A DNA stretch of 64,000 bases from Comamonadaceae bacterium (GTDB lineage: Bacteria; Pseudomonadota; Gammaproteobacteria; Burkholderiales; Burkholderiaceae_C). A program made the position numbers and the translations under genes. Positions within the stretch are counted from its first letter, which is position 1. Each line of letters begins with the position of its first letter. Shown here one piece after another: positions 45,056 through 54,938 of this stretch. The notes beneath the pieces are model-generated. The model worked only from the letters and a program-made list of their open reading frames with translations, was not told the DNA's origin and ran no database searches. Where the stretch lies: the NCBI GenBank assembly GCA_027484105.1, contig JAIXUG010000006.1:1-64000 (forward strand), read 5' to 3'.

Positions 45056-46345
45056 TCAAAGCTGCCCGTCGAACATCATCACCTCCACCTCGTCGCCCAC
45101 CGCCACGTTGCCTTGGGCATGGCCCAGCACGATCAAGCCGTTGGCTTGCACCATGGAACTGAGCACGCCCGAGCCCTGGTTGCCGGTGGTGCTGACCACC
45201 AGCTCGCCCGCTGCATTGGTGCGGACGATGCCGCGCTGGTATTCGGTGCGGCCAGGTTTCTTGCGCAGGGCTTCGGTGCTTTTGGCCGTGAGCAAAGGCA
45301 ATGGGGGCGCTTGCCAGCCCATGAGCTGCTGCAGGGCAGGGCGCACAAAAGCGGCAAAGGTCACCATGACGGCCACCGGGTTGCCCGGCAAGCCAAACAG
45401 CAGGGCCGAGCGCTCGCCTTGCGTGATGCGGCCCACCGCCATGGGGCGGCCGGGGCGCATGGCGATGCGCCAAAACGCCACATCGCCCAGTTTTTTCATC
45501 ATGGCCTTGGTGTGGTCGGCTTCGCCCACGCTCACTCCGCCGCTGGTGATGACGGCATCGGCTTGCGCGGCGGCATCTCTGAAAGCCTGTTCCAGCGCGG
45601 CAGGGTCGTCGCGCACCACGCCCATGTCGATCAGCTCGCAGCCCAGCGCCTGCACCAGGCCCGCCACGGTGTAGCGGTTGCTGTCGTACACCGCGCCCTC
45701 GCGGGGTGCTTCGCCCAAGCTCAATATTTCGTCGCCGGTTGAGAAGTAAGCCACCTTGGGCCTGCGCCAAACGGTGGCGGTGGGCAGCCCCAGGCTGGCC
45801 AGCAGGCCGCAGGCGGCAGGCGTCAACCGAGCCCCGGCACGCAAGGCGGGAAGACCTGCCATCAGGTCTTCGCCCAGCAAACGGCGGTTGTCTCCGGTTT
45901 GCAGCAAGCCGGGTGGAATGTGCACCGTGTCTCCCTCGGTTTTCACCAACTCTTGCGGTGCCACCGTGTCCAGCCCGGTGGGCATGATGGCCCCGGTCAT
46001 GATGCGCACGCATTCACCGGCTTGCACTGTGCCTTGCCAAGCGGCTCCGGCAAAGGCAGTGCCCACCACTTTGAAGCGGCTGGCTTGTCCAGCCATGAGT
46101 TCTGCGCCGCGCAGGGCGTAGCCATCCATGGCCGAATTGTCATGCGGGGGCACGCTGATGGGCGAGACCACCTCTTGCGCCAGGATGCGGCCGTGGGCCT
46201 GCATCAGCGGCACGGCCTCTTGTTCGCGTACGGGTTGCACCAGCTGGGCCAAAAAAGCGTTGACCTGGCTGGCCGACAAGGCCTGGGGGTCGTAGCCTTG
46301 CAGGCGTTCGGCGATCTGATCAAGGGACAGGGCTTGGGTGGTCAT
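45056..46345 (-). CDS. moeA: Molybdopterin molybdenumtransferase
   Basis: A 429-residue MoeA, which inserts molybdate into adenylated molybdopterin. Motifs include SVPPHDNSAMDGYALRG near the N-terminus and DAVITSGGVSVGEADHTKAM in the MoCF domain, plus the C-terminal domain IV (ALRKKPGRTEYQRGIV). The start is probably ATG 46345; a GTG at 46381 is in frame but neither has a clear ribosome binding site. It follows mobA on the same strand (39-base gap), forming moaA-mobA-moeA. Confidence 0.95.
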   Translation of the reverse strand: MTTQALSLDQIAERLQGYDPQALSASQVNAFLAQLVQPVREQEAVPLMQAHGRILAQEVVSPISVPPHDNSAMDGYALRGAELMAGQASRFKVVGTAFAGAAWQGTVQAGECVRIMTGAIMPTGLDTVAPQELVKTEGDTVHIPPGLLQTGDNRRLLGEDLMAGLPALRAGARLTPAACGLLASLGLPTATVWRRPKVAYFSTGDEILSLGEAPREGAVYDSNRYTVAGLVQALGCELIDMGVVRDDPAALEQAFRDAAAQADAVITSGGVSVGEADHTKAMMKKLGDVAFWRIAMRPGRPMAVGRITQGERSALLFGLPGNPVAVMVTFAAFVRPALQQLMGWQAPPLPLLTAKSTEALRKKPGRTEYQRGIVRTNAAGELVVSTTGNQGSGVLSSMVQANGLIVLGHAQGNVAVGDEVEVMMFDGQL

Positions 46346-46384
46346 GGCGATGTCATTGGCAATGGCACTGCTGTGCGGCACGGT

Positions 46385-47008
46385 TCAAAGGGATTCGAGT
46401 TCTTGCAGTTCGGCCAGCGTGTTGGCGTTCGCAAAGGCGTGGGCGCTGTCGCTGGGCAAGTCAAAGGGCACGATGGCGCAGCGGTGCTGGCCCGTCCAGG
46501 CGTCGATCTTGCGACCGCCGCTTTGGGTGAATTTGACCAAGCTGTCGAGCAACTCGGTTTTGAGCAGGCAAAACACGGGTTGCGGGCGCACCGTGCCATC
46601 GGCTTCGGGGGCGGCGGCCATGGCCAGGTGGGCGTCTTGCTCGTGTAGGACTTTCCACAAGCGCTCCACCAGGTCCAGCGGAAACAGGGGCGAGTCACAA
46701 GGCACGGTCAGCAAGAGCGGTGTTGGGCAGCGCTGCAGGCCAGTGAGAAAGCCCGCCAAAGGCCCAGCAAAGCCGTCGAGGGAGTCGGGGCACACCGGCA
46801 CCTCCAGAGACTCATAAGCAGCCAGGTTGCGGTTGGCATTGATCAGAATGTTCTGGGGCGGCAGGCTTTGCTGTTGCAGTCGCATCAGGGCTTGCTGGGC
46901 CAGTGGCAGGCCGCGAAAGTTTTGCAGGCCCTTGTCCACGCCGCCCATGCGCGAGCCCCGCCCGCCCGCCAAAATCAGGCCCGTGATGGCGGGTGCAGTG
47001 GGGCCCAT
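46385..47008 (-). CDS. mobA: Molybdenum cofactor guanylyltransferase
   Basis: A 207-residue nucleotidyltransferase with the signature [28 protein letters not shown] in the metal site region, and a short C-terminal helix. It attaches GMP to Mo-molybdopterin to give the bis-MGD cofactor used by nitrate/DMSO reductase-type enzymes. It lies 5 bases after moaA. Confidence 0.95.
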   Translation of the reverse strand: MGPTAPAITGLILAGGRGSRMGGVDKGLQNFRGLPLAQQALMRLQQQSLPPQNILINANRNLAAYESLEVPVCPDSLDGFAGPLAGFLTGLQRCPTPLLLTVPCDSPLFPLDLVERLWKVLHEQDAHLAMAAAPEADGTVRPQPVFCLLKTELLDSLVKFTQSGGRKIDAWTGQHRCAIVPFDLPSDSAHAFANANTLAELQELESL

Positions 47009-47013
47009 GGCGT

Positions 47014-48156
47014 TCAGCCTCCGATGTAGCTCATTTCCACCCGGCGGCCGGGGCCGCTGGCGGTGTCGGGGCCGCGCAGGCTGCGCAGCACTGAGTATTG
47101 GTCAGTCCGCCCGCGCCAGATGGCGTCCACAGTGGCGGCCAGTGCGTGGTCGGTCTGCGCCGGATCACGCAGCAACTGGCGCAGGTCATAGCCCTGGCTG
47201 GCGAACAGGCACAAATACAGGCGACCTTCGGTGGACAGGCGGGCGCGGTTGCAGTCGCCGCAAAAGGCCTGCGTCACGCTGCTGATCACGCCGATCTCGC
47301 CGAGGGCAGGGTCGTGCTCGCCTTGGGCATTGGCATAACCCCAGCGCTCGGCGGTCTCGCCGGGGGCGGAAGGCTCCAGCTGCACCAGGGGCAGCTCGGC
47401 CTGCAGGCGGCGCACCACTTCGGCGCTGGGCAGCACCTCGTCCATGCGCCAGCCGTTGGTGGCGCCCACGTCCATGTATTCGATGAAGCGCAGCACAATG
47501 CCCGTGCCCCGGAAATGCCGGGCCATGGCCAAAATCTCGTGGTCATTGGTGCCGCGCTTGACCACCATGTTCACCTTGATCGGCCCCAGGCCCGCTGCCT
47601 GCGCGGCTTCGATCCCGGCCAGAACATCGGCCACCGGAAAATCCACATCGTTCATCTGGCGAAAGACGCTGTCGTCCAGCCCGTCCAGGCTGACGGTGAC
47701 GCGTTGCAGGCCAGCGTCTTTCAGGCTTTGGGCTTTGCGTGCCAATAGCGAACCGTTGGTGGTCAGCGTCAAATCGAGCGGCTGGCCGTCGGGTGTGCGC
47801 AGGGCGGCCAGTTGCGCAATCAAAATTTCGATGTTCTTGCGCAGCAGCGGCTCACCACCCGTCAGGCGAATCTTGCGCACGCCCCGGCCCACGAAAACGT
47901 TGGCGAGGCGAGTGATTTCTTCAAAGCTCAGCAACTGGCTGTGCGGCAGGTAAGCATAGTTCTTGTCGAAGACTTCCTTGGGCATGCAGTAACTGCACCT
48001 GAAGTTGCAGCGGTCGGTCACGCTGATGCGCAAATCGGTCAGCGGTCGGCGCAGCCCGTCCAGCGGCAAGTTGCTCAGGTCTTGGCCTGCCCACACCGGG
48101 GGCAAAGGCAAGCTGGGATGGCGCTGGTCAAGCAGTGGAATGACGCGTTCAGACAT
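47014..48156 (-). CDS. moaA: GTP 3',8-cyclase
   Basis: A 380-residue radical SAM enzyme that begins molybdopterin synthesis from GTP. The N-terminal cluster motif [10 protein letters not shown] and the C-terminal [19 protein letters not shown] cluster motif are present, as is the GG-type tail (SYIGG) typical of MoaA. Thr/Gly-rich [11 protein letters not shown] is also present. ATG 48156 is chosen; 11 extra residues upstream have no family match. First gene of moaA-mobA-moeA. Confidence 0.96.
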   Translation of the reverse strand: MSERVIPLLDQRHPSLPLPPVWAGQDLSNLPLDGLRRPLTDLRISVTDRCNFRCSYCMPKEVFDKNYAYLPHSQLLSFEEITRLANVFVGRGVRKIRLTGGEPLLRKNIEILIAQLAALRTPDGQPLDLTLTTNGSLLARKAQSLKDAGLQRVTVSLDGLDDSVFRQMNDVDFPVADVLAGIEAAQAAGLGPIKVNMVVKRGTNDHEILAMARHFRGTGIVLRFIEYMDVGATNGWRMDEVLPSAEVVRRLQAELPLVQLEPSAPGETAERWGYANAQGEHDPALGEIGVISSVTQAFCGDCNRARLSTEGRLYLCLFASQGYDLRQLLRDPAQTDHALAATVDAIWRGRTDQYSVLRSLRGPDTASGPGRRVEMSYIGG

Positions 48157-48248
48157 AGTCAGCGATTGTGCCCGAGCCGCCTCTCCCATGAAGCTGCATG
48201 GTCAAGGAAGAACAGCGGCCTTGTCGTCTGTCCGGGAGGTCGGTGGCT

Positions 48249-49682
48249 TCAGCCGTGCTGGATCGCCACCGTCTTGAGGGTGGTGAAGCCCAGCAGGGCT
48301 TCGAAGCCTTTTTCGCGGCCGTAGCCGGATGACTTGACACCCCCAAAGGGCAGTTCCACCCCGCCCGCTGCACCGTAGTTGTTGATGAACACCTGCCCGC
48401 TGCGCACGCGCTTGGCGATGCGGAATTGGCGGCCACCGTCGCGCGTCCAAATGCCCGCCACCAGACCAAACTCGGTGGCATTGGCCAGTTCGATCGCGTG
48501 GTCTTCGTCCTTGAAGGCCATGGCCGACAGCACCGGACCAAACACTTCTTCTTGCGCCAGTCGGTGCATCACCGGCACGTCGCGCAGCAAGGTGGGGGCT
48601 TGGTAAAAACCGCCCGCAGGCACGCCCGCCGCAATTTGCCCCTGGGCCACCGTGGCAATGCCATCCGCCTTGGCTTGGTCCAAAAAGCCGGTGACCCGCT
48701 CCAACTGGCTGGCGCGGATCAGTGGGCCCAAGTCCAGGTTCATGGTGGCCGAGCCCACCTGCAGGCGGCCAAAGGCTTCGCCCAGGCGCTTGAGCAGTGG
48801 CTCGTAAATGCCTTGCTGAATCAAGACGCGAGAGCCCGCGCTGCAGGTCTGTCCAGAGTTTTGCACGATGGCGTTGACCACCACCGGAATCGCCGCATCC
48901 AGGTCGGCGTCGTCAAAAATGATTTGTGGGCTCTTGCCACCCAGCTCCAGCGTCACGGGGCAGTGGCGCTCAGCGGCCACTTGTTGGATGAGCGTGCCGA
49001 CCCGGGGGCTGCCGGTGAAGCTGATGTGGTCGATGCCCGGGTGGCGCGCCAGCGCGTCGCCCACCTCGTGGCCATAGCCGGTGACGATGTTGATGGCCCC
49101 CGCTGGAAAGCCCACCTCGGCCGCCAGCTGTGCCACACGAATGATCGATAGGCACGCGTCTTCGGCGGGTTTGACCACGCAGGCGTTGCCTGCGGCCAAG
49201 GCGCCGCCCACGCTGCGCCCAAAAATCTGCATCGGGTAGTTCCAGGGGATCACATGGCCCGTCACGCCATGCGGCTCGCGCCAGGTCAGCACGCTGTAGC
49301 CGTTTTGGTAGGGCAGGGTTTCGCCATGCAGCTTGTCGCAGGCCCCGGCATAAAACTCAAAATACCGCGCCAGCGCCACAGCGTCGGCGGCGGCCTGTTT
49401 GGTCGGCTTGCCGCAGTCGCGCTGTTCCAGGCTGGCCAGCTCGGCGGCGTGTTCGGCCACTTTGCGCGACAAAGCCATCAACAAACGACCGCGCTCCACG
49501 CCACTGAGCCGACCCCAAGGGCCGTTGAACGCAGACCGTGCCGCTTGCACCGCTTGGTCGATGTCGGCCGCTTGGCTGCGCGGGATTTGATCGAACACCT
49601 GCCCGTCGGACGGGTCGATCACGTCGAGGGTCTGGCCTGCCAGGGCGGGAGTCGATTGGTTGGCGATGAAGTTCATTTGCAT
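48249..49682 (-). CDS. NAD(P)-dependent aldehyde dehydrogenase
   Basis: A 477-residue aldehyde dehydrogenase superfamily enzyme. The cofactor region has VIPWNYPMQIFGRSV, the general base Glu is in VTLELGGKSPQIIFDD, and the catalytic Cys in QNSGQTCSAGSRVLI. The C-terminal half has EEVFGPVLSAMAFKDEDHAI. The substrate cannot be set from sequence; betaine-aldehyde- and aminobutyraldehyde-type enzymes look similar. It lies 92 bp upstream of moaA on the same strand. The start is ATG 49682 or 49676. Confidence 0.9.
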   Translation of the reverse strand: MQMNFIANQSTPALAGQTLDVIDPSDGQVFDQIPRSQAADIDQAVQAARSAFNGPWGRLSGVERGRLLMALSRKVAEHAAELASLEQRDCGKPTKQAAADAVALARYFEFYAGACDKLHGETLPYQNGYSVLTWREPHGVTGHVIPWNYPMQIFGRSVGGALAAGNACVVKPAEDACLSIIRVAQLAAEVGFPAGAINIVTGYGHEVGDALARHPGIDHISFTGSPRVGTLIQQVAAERHCPVTLELGGKSPQIIFDDADLDAAIPVVVNAIVQNSGQTCSAGSRVLIQQGIYEPLLKRLGEAFGRLQVGSATMNLDLGPLIRASQLERVTGFLDQAKADGIATVAQGQIAAGVPAGGFYQAPTLLRDVPVMHRLAQEEVFGPVLSAMAFKDEDHAIELANATEFGLVAGIWTRDGGRQFRIAKRVRSGQVFINNYGAAGGVELPFGGVKSSGYGREKGFEALLGFTTLKTVAIQHG

Positions 49683-49844
49683 GGGGCCATTGTTGAGCCC
49701 TGCCAAAATTTGCCAATCACACCAGCGACACCCGGCTTCGGCGGTCAGGACGCTGCAGCCTGACGGAACGCAAGCCTTGTGAAAGTAAAATCGGGGTTAA
49801 TCCCTAGTGATTGAACTTCCCTTCAACTTTTCGATTGAGTCACC

Positions 49845-50375
49845 ATGTCTCTGAACAAAGTCACCCCCGGCAGCAAAGTGCCCGATGCATTCAACGTCAT
49901 CATCGAAATCCCGATGAACTCCGACCCTGTGAAGTACGAAGTGGACAAAGAGTCCGGCGCCTTGTTTGTGGACCGCTTCATGGGCACCGCCATGCACTAC
50001 CCCACCAACTACGGCTATGTGCCCCAGACCATCGCCGGTGACGGCGACCCGGTCGATGTGTTGGTGATGACCCCTTTCCCACTGCCCCCAGGCGTGGTGG
50101 TGTCGTGCCGCGCCATTGGCATCTTGCTGATGGAAGATGAAGGCGGCATGGACGGCAAGATCTTGGCCGTGCCCACCGAAAAAATCCTGCCCATCTACGC
50201 CAACATCAAGGCGCTGTCCGATGTGCATGAGCTGCAGCTGCAGCAAATTGCCCACTTTTTTGAGCACTACAAAGACCTCGAAAAAGGCAAGTGGGTCAAG
50301 GTCAAGGGCTGGGAAGGCGTCGAGTCTGCGGCCAAAGAACTGATGGACGGCATCGCCAACTACAAAAAGGCCTGA
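49845..50375 (+). CDS. ppa: Inorganic pyrophosphatase
   Basis: A 176-residue family I pyrophosphatase. Key metal-binding region DGDPVDVLVMTPFPL, plus NSDPVKYEVDKESGALFVDR and HYPTNYGYVPQTIAG. It hydrolyses pyrophosphate made in biosynthesis. It ends at a strong bidirectional terminator shared with the convergent gene. The 138 bp before it hold the likely promoter, but I cannot define it. Confidence 0.97.
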   Translation: MSLNKVTPGSKVPDAFNVIIEIPMNSDPVKYEVDKESGALFVDRFMGTAMHYPTNYGYVPQTIAGDGDPVDVLVMTPFPLPPGVVVSCRAIGILLMEDEGGMDGKILAVPTEKILPIYANIKALSDVHELQLQQIAHFFEHYKDLEKGKWVKVKGWEGVESAAKELMDGIANYKKA

Positions 50376-50415
50376 TCGCCTGGCTCAAGGGCTTCTGACA
50401 GAGGCCGTTGACCCC

Positions 50416-50455
50416 AAAACGCCTGCTCGGTTTGCGCCGTGCAGGCGTTTTTTTA
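50416..50455 (+). terminator. Bidirectional terminator between ppa and the FemAB-like gene
   Basis: AAAACGCCTGC (50416-50426) pairs with GCAGGCGTTTT (50441-50451), followed by more T; the A-run on the left side supplies a T-run on the minus strand. Confidence 0.85.
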
Positions 50456-51628
50456 TGGGCCTTTCTTCAAGGGCGAGTGCTGGTTGAGCGCTTCGAGGTA
50501 GTTCTCCACCCCCGCTTTTTCCCGCTCCAGAAACCGGGCCACCGCCTCAGAAAAAGCCGGGTGTGCCAGCCAGTGGGCGCTGTGGGTGGGGGTGGGCAGC
50601 AGGGCGCGGGCCATTTTGTGTTCGCCTTGTGCGCCGCCTTCAAAGCGTTTGAGACCGTGCTGGATGCACCATGCGATGGGTTGGTAGTAGCAGGCTTCAA
50701 AGTGCAGGCAGTCCACCCGGGCCAGCGCCCCCCAATAGCGGCCATAGGCCACTTCGGGCTGGCCTTGGGCGTCCAGGTGCAGGCCGATCAGGCTGATGCC
50801 TATGGGCTGGCCCGCGTGTTCGGCCACAAACAGCAGCCAGTGGGCGGCCATGTCGGTGCGCATGGATTCAAAAAACGCCGGGGTCAAATAGGGCGGGTTG
50901 CCGTGTTCCCAATAGGTTTGCTGGTAGCAGCGCAGCAGCAGAGCCCAGTCGCCTTCCGTCATGTCGGGGCCGCGCACGGCGCGAAAGGTCACGCCCGCCT
51001 CCTGCACTTTGCGGCGTTCTTGCCGGATTTTTTTGCGCTTTTCCTGGGTCAGGCTGGCCAAAAAATCATCGAAGTCGCGCCAGCCTCGGTTTTGCCAGTG
51101 GAACTGCACCTGGTCGCGTTGCAGCAGCCCGGCTTGCGCGCAGGCTTGCAGGTCGTGTGGGCTGGCAAACAGAATGTGCAGGGAAGGGATGTGGTTGCTT
51201 TGGCAAATGTCCAGCAAGGCGGCCAGCAGGGCCTGGCGGGCATCGTCAGATTCGGCCAGCAAGCGGCTGCCTGGCACCGGGGTGAAGGGCGAGGCGACCA
51301 GGGCTTTGGGGTAATAGTCCAGGCCATGGCGCTGGTAAGCGTCGGCCCAGGCGTGGTCAAACACGTATTCGCCGCGCGAGTGGGTCTTGATGTACAGCGG
51401 GCAGGCGGCGGCCAACACATCGCCTTGGGGGGTGCTGCGCCACAGGCTGATGACTTGCAGCGTCCAGCCGGTCTCGGGTGCGGCCGATTGGCTGGTCTGC
51501 ATGGCCGACAAATAGGCATGCTGCATGAAGGGGGATGGTGCGTCTTGCCGGGCGAGCAAGTCGTCCCAGGCTTCAGGCGCGAGGGCACTCAGGTCGCCCA
51601 GCACCCGGGTGACATAATTCAAGCTCAC
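50453..51628 (-). CDS. GNAT/FemAB-like acyltransferase family protein (DUF482-type)
   Basis: A protein of about 391 residues. DAPSPFMQHAYLSAMQTSQS, the EYVFDHAWADAYQRHGLDYY region, LTQEKRKKIRQERRKVQ and FEGGAQGEHKMARALLPTPT match the conserved proteins grouped as DUF482 or 'GNAT family, peptidoglycan biosynthesis/recognition', which have a FemAB-like double GNAT fold. Substrate unknown. The GTG at 51628 is chosen because an upstream extension would run into the divergent nadE gene; GTG 51640 is another option. Confidence 0.75.
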   Translation of the reverse strand: MSLNYVTRVLGDLSALAPEAWDDLLARQDAPSPFMQHAYLSAMQTSQSAAPETGWTLQVISLWRSTPQGDVLAAACPLYIKTHSRGEYVFDHAWADAYQRHGLDYYPKALVASPFTPVPGSRLLAESDDARQALLAALLDICQSNHIPSLHILFASPHDLQACAQAGLLQRDQVQFHWQNRGWRDFDDFLASLTQEKRKKIRQERRKVQEAGVTFRAVRGPDMTEGDWALLLRCYQQTYWEHGNPPYLTPAFFESMRTDMAAHWLLFVAEHAGQPIGISLIGLHLDAQGQPEVAYGRYWGALARVDCLHFEACYYQPIAWCIQHGLKRFEGGAQGEHKMARALLPTPTHSAHWLAHPAFSEAVARFLEREKAGVENYLEALNQHSPLKKGP

Positions 51629-51644
51629 ATTTTCCAGCACCTGT

Positions 51645-53318
51645 ATGACTCTCCAAATTCGTGTGGCCCAGCTCAACTTTGTCGTCGGTGACATGCCGGG
51701 CAACGCCCGCAAAATCATCGATTTCGCCACCCGGGCGCATGCCGAAGGTGCGCGCCTGGTGCTGACGCCCGAGCTGTCGATTTGCGGCTATGCGGCCGAA
51801 GACTTGTTGCTGCGCCCCGCCTTCATTGACGCCTGTGATGATGCCCTGAAAACAGTGGCCCACGAGCTGGCCGGGTTAAAAGGTTTGCATGTGGTGGTGG
51901 GCCACCCCGAAGGCGGTGGCCTGCGCACCCGCAGCGTGGCAGTGACGCGCCGACACAACCGCGTGAGCGTTTTGTGCGAGGGGCAGGTGGTCTGCGCCTA
52001 CGACAAGCGCGAGCTGCCCAACTACCAGGTGTTTGACGAGCGCCGTTACTTCACGCCCGGTCATGGCGTGGGCGTGTTCGAGGTCAAGGGCGTGCGGGTG
52101 GGCTTGCTCATTTGTGAAGACGCCTGGTTTGACGAACCTGCTCGCCTGGCGCGTGACGCGGGCGCGCAGGTGCTGGCGGTGCTGAACGCCTCGCCTTTCC
52201 ATGCAGGCAAGGGCCCGGAGCGCGAGTTGCGCATGCGCGAGCGCGTGGCCGATTGCGGTTTGCCCTTGATTTACGCGCATTTGGTGGGCGGCCAGGACGA
52301 GGTGATTTTTGAAGGACGCTCGTTTGCGCTCAATGCCCAAGGCGACACCGTGGCGCGGGCTGAGGGCTTTCGCGAGGCCGATTTGGCGGTGCAGGCGGCG
52401 GTGGGGCCAAATGGCGTGGCACTGAGCGCAGGGGCCGATGCGCTGGTGCCTTTGGCCAGCGCCGATGCCGAGTTGTGGGACGCGTTGGTGCTGGGCGTGC
52501 GCGACTATTTGGGCAAGAACGGTTTCAAGGGCGCGATTTTGGGCCTGTCCGGTGGCATCGATTCGGCGCTGGTGTTGGCGATTGCGGTGGACGCGATCGG
52601 GGCCGACAAGATCCACGCGGTGATGATGCCCTCGCCTTACACGGCCGACATCAGCTGGATCGATTCGCGCGACATGGTCAAGCGCTTGAACGTGCGGTAC
52701 GACGAGATCTCAATTGCCCCCTTGTTTGACGGCTTCAAGCAGGCGCTGTCGGCCCAGTTTGAGGGCCTGAAAGAAGACACGACGGAAGAGAACATCCAGG
52801 CCCGCATTCGTGGCACGCTGCTCATGGCCTTGTCCAACAAGACCGGCGCGATTGTGCTGACCACCGGCAACAAGAGCGAGATGGCCACGGGTTACTGCAC
52901 GCTGTATGGCGACATGGCGGGCGGTTTTGCGGTCATCAAGGACGTGGTCAAAACCCGGGTGTTTGACCTGGCGCGCTGGCGCAACCAGAACGATCCGTAT
53001 GGCACAGGCAGCCAGCCGATTCCTGAGCGCATCATCACCCGCCCGCCCAGCGCCGAGCTGCGCCCCGACCAGAAAGACCAAGACAGCTTGCCTGACTATG
53101 CGGTGCTGGACGCGATCATTCAGCGCTACATGGAAAACGACGAGGGCGTGGAGGCGTTGATTGCCGACGGTTTTGAGCGCGCCGATGTGGAAAAAGTGAC
53201 CCGCCTGATCAAGCTCAACGAGTACAAACGCCGCCAATCGCCCGTGGGCATTCGGGTGACCCACCGCAGTTTTGGCAAGGATTGGCGTTATCCTATGACC
53301 AACAAATTTCGCGCCTGA
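51645..53318 (+). CDS. nadE: Glutamine-dependent NAD+ synthetase
   Basis: A 557-residue two-domain enzyme. The N-terminal amidase (nitrilase fold) has the Glu-Lys-Cys triad in LTPELSICGY, YDKRELPNYQVFDE and LLICEDAWF; the C-terminal synthetase has the ATP motif LGLSGGIDSALVLAIAVD and TTGNKSEMATGYCTLYGDM. It makes NAD+ from deamido-NAD+ with glutamine as nitrogen donor. glnB follows after 35 bases, so the two may be cotranscribed, which links NAD synthesis to nitrogen status. Confidence 0.96.
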   Translation: MTLQIRVAQLNFVVGDMPGNARKIIDFATRAHAEGARLVLTPELSICGYAAEDLLLRPAFIDACDDALKTVAHELAGLKGLHVVVGHPEGGGLRTRSVAVTRRHNRVSVLCEGQVVCAYDKRELPNYQVFDERRYFTPGHGVGVFEVKGVRVGLLICEDAWFDEPARLARDAGAQVLAVLNASPFHAGKGPERELRMRERVADCGLPLIYAHLVGGQDEVIFEGRSFALNAQGDTVARAEGFREADLAVQAAVGPNGVALSAGADALVPLASADAELWDALVLGVRDYLGKNGFKGAILGLSGGIDSALVLAIAVDAIGADKIHAVMMPSPYTADISWIDSRDMVKRLNVRYDEISIAPLFDGFKQALSAQFEGLKEDTTEENIQARIRGTLLMALSNKTGAIVLTTGNKSEMATGYCTLYGDMAGGFAVIKDVVKTRVFDLARWRNQNDPYGTGSQPIPERIITRPPSAELRPDQKDQDSLPDYAVLDAIIQRYMENDEGVEALIADGFERADVEKVTRLIKLNEYKRRQSPVGIRVTHRSFGKDWRYPMTNKFRA

Positions 53319-53341
53319 TGGCGCGTTTGACACTTTTTTGA

Positions 53342-53692
<351 letters not shown>

Positions 53693-53779
53693 TGGGGTGA
53701 TGGCAGGGCCTTCTTGCGAGGGCCTGCTTGGGTCTTTGCAGGCGGGTGGTGGCGCTTCCACCTGGACTTTGTCAGCCGA

Positions 53780-54391
53780 TCAAATCAGTTCGACTTTGGC
53801 GCGCGGTGAAAAGCCGGCTTTTTGCACCAAACTTTGCAACAGCGCCTCGGGCTCGGTGCCCAAGGTGACGAGTTCGGTTTGCCAATCGGCCATGAAACCT
53901 TGCGCAACCACCTGGCCAATGAAGGACATCAGGCTGTCGTAATAGCCCATGCTGTTCAAGATGCCCACGGGCTTGTCGTGGTAGCCCAGCTGACGCCAAG
54001 TCCAGACCTCAAACAATTCTTCAAATGTGCCAATGCCGCCGGGCAGGGCCAAAAAGGCGTCAGCTTTGTCGGCCATGAGGCGTTTGCGCTCGTGCATGGT
54101 GTCCACCACATGCAGCTCGGTGCAGCCGTGGTGGGCCCATTCTTTTTCGACCAGGGCGGTGGGGATGATGCCGACCACGGTGCCGCCCGCTGCCATGGAG
54201 GCTTCGGCCACCAGACCCATCAGGCCGTTGCGCCCGCCGCCATAAACCAATTGGCCGCCATGCGCGCCGATCCAGGTACCGACTTGCACCGCGATTTGCG
54301 CAAACTCTGGCTGGTTGCCGGGTTTGGAGCCACAGTAAACGCAGACCGAAAAAGCGGGTGGGGCTGCGGGAGGTGACAGGGGTTGGTTCAT
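53780..54391 (-). CDS. LOG-family protein (cytokinin riboside 5'-monophosphate phosphoribohydrolase type)
   Basis: A 203-residue Rossmann-fold protein. VCVYCGSKPGNQPEFAQIA at the N-terminus, VYGGGRNGLMGLVAEAS, and the signature LPGGIGTFEELFEVWTW (PGGxGTxxE) define the LOG family. Enzymes of this family cleave ribose phosphate from AMP or cytokinin nucleotides. ATG 54391 is preferred over upstream starts because family similarity starts there. It is 7 bases after the RDD gene, last in the sigma-factor operon. Confidence 0.9.
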   Translation of the reverse strand: MNQPLSPPAAPPAFSVCVYCGSKPGNQPEFAQIAVQVGTWIGAHGGQLVYGGGRNGLMGLVAEASMAAGGTVVGIIPTALVEKEWAHHGCTELHVVDTMHERKRLMADKADAFLALPGGIGTFEELFEVWTWRQLGYHDKPVGILNSMGYYDSLMSFIGQVVAQGFMADWQTELVTLGTEPEALLQSLVQKAGFSPRAKVELI

Positions 54392-54398
54392 GGGCTGT

Positions 54399-54938
54399 TC
54401 AGAGGGCAGAAACCAGCCGCGTGCCCGCCCAAGCGTCATGCCAGAACTGGCGCTGGGGGTGAAAGCGGCTGAGCAAGGCCCAAACGATGACCCAGACAAA
54501 AACGAGCAAACCGATGGTGCCGGGTGGCAGCCCGAGGGGGATGGTCAGCAGCAGAGGCGGCAAAAACCACATCCAGCTCAGGACGTAGCGCAGCAAGGCG
54601 CGTTTTTGGCTCAAGGGCAGGCCTTGTGCGGTGACGACTTTGACGTGCCAGGTTTTCATGGCCAGGGTTTGGCCCCGGTGCCAAAACCAGGTGAAGTAAA
54701 TCCCCAGAATCAAGAACAGGAAAGCCTGCAAGCCGGGTCGGTTGTCCAAGGCATGTCGGGTCTGGCTCAAGGTGCCAAACAAATAGCCTGCTATGAAGAC
54801 CACCCCGAACAGCAGCATGCCTTCGTACAACCAACAGGCCATGCGCCGCTTGAGCGAGGGGGCCTGAAGGGGGGTGCTGAGAGGCGGGGTGGATGCCGTG
54901 TCGTCGGGCGAGGGAGTGGCTGGCTTGCGCGGGGTCAT
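54399..54938 (-). CDS. RDD-family membrane protein
   Basis: A 179-residue protein with three or four hydrophobic segments and the RDD-type start of the membrane domain (LKRRMACWLYEGMLLFGVVF; the Arg-Asp-Asp is varied here), then GQTLAMKTWHVKVVTAQG, typical of the family. Function of most members is unknown; some are Na+/H+ antiport-related. It overlaps the upstream DUF3106 gene by 4 bases. Confidence 0.82.
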   Translation of the reverse strand: MTPRKPATPSPDDTASTPPLSTPLQAPSLKRRMACWLYEGMLLFGVVFIAGYLFGTLSQTRHALDNRPGLQAFLFLILGIYFTWFWHRGQTLAMKTWHVKVVTAQGLPLSQKRALLRYVLSWMWFLPPLLLTIPLGLPPGTIGLLVFVWVIVWALLSRFHPQRQFWHDAWAGTRLVSAL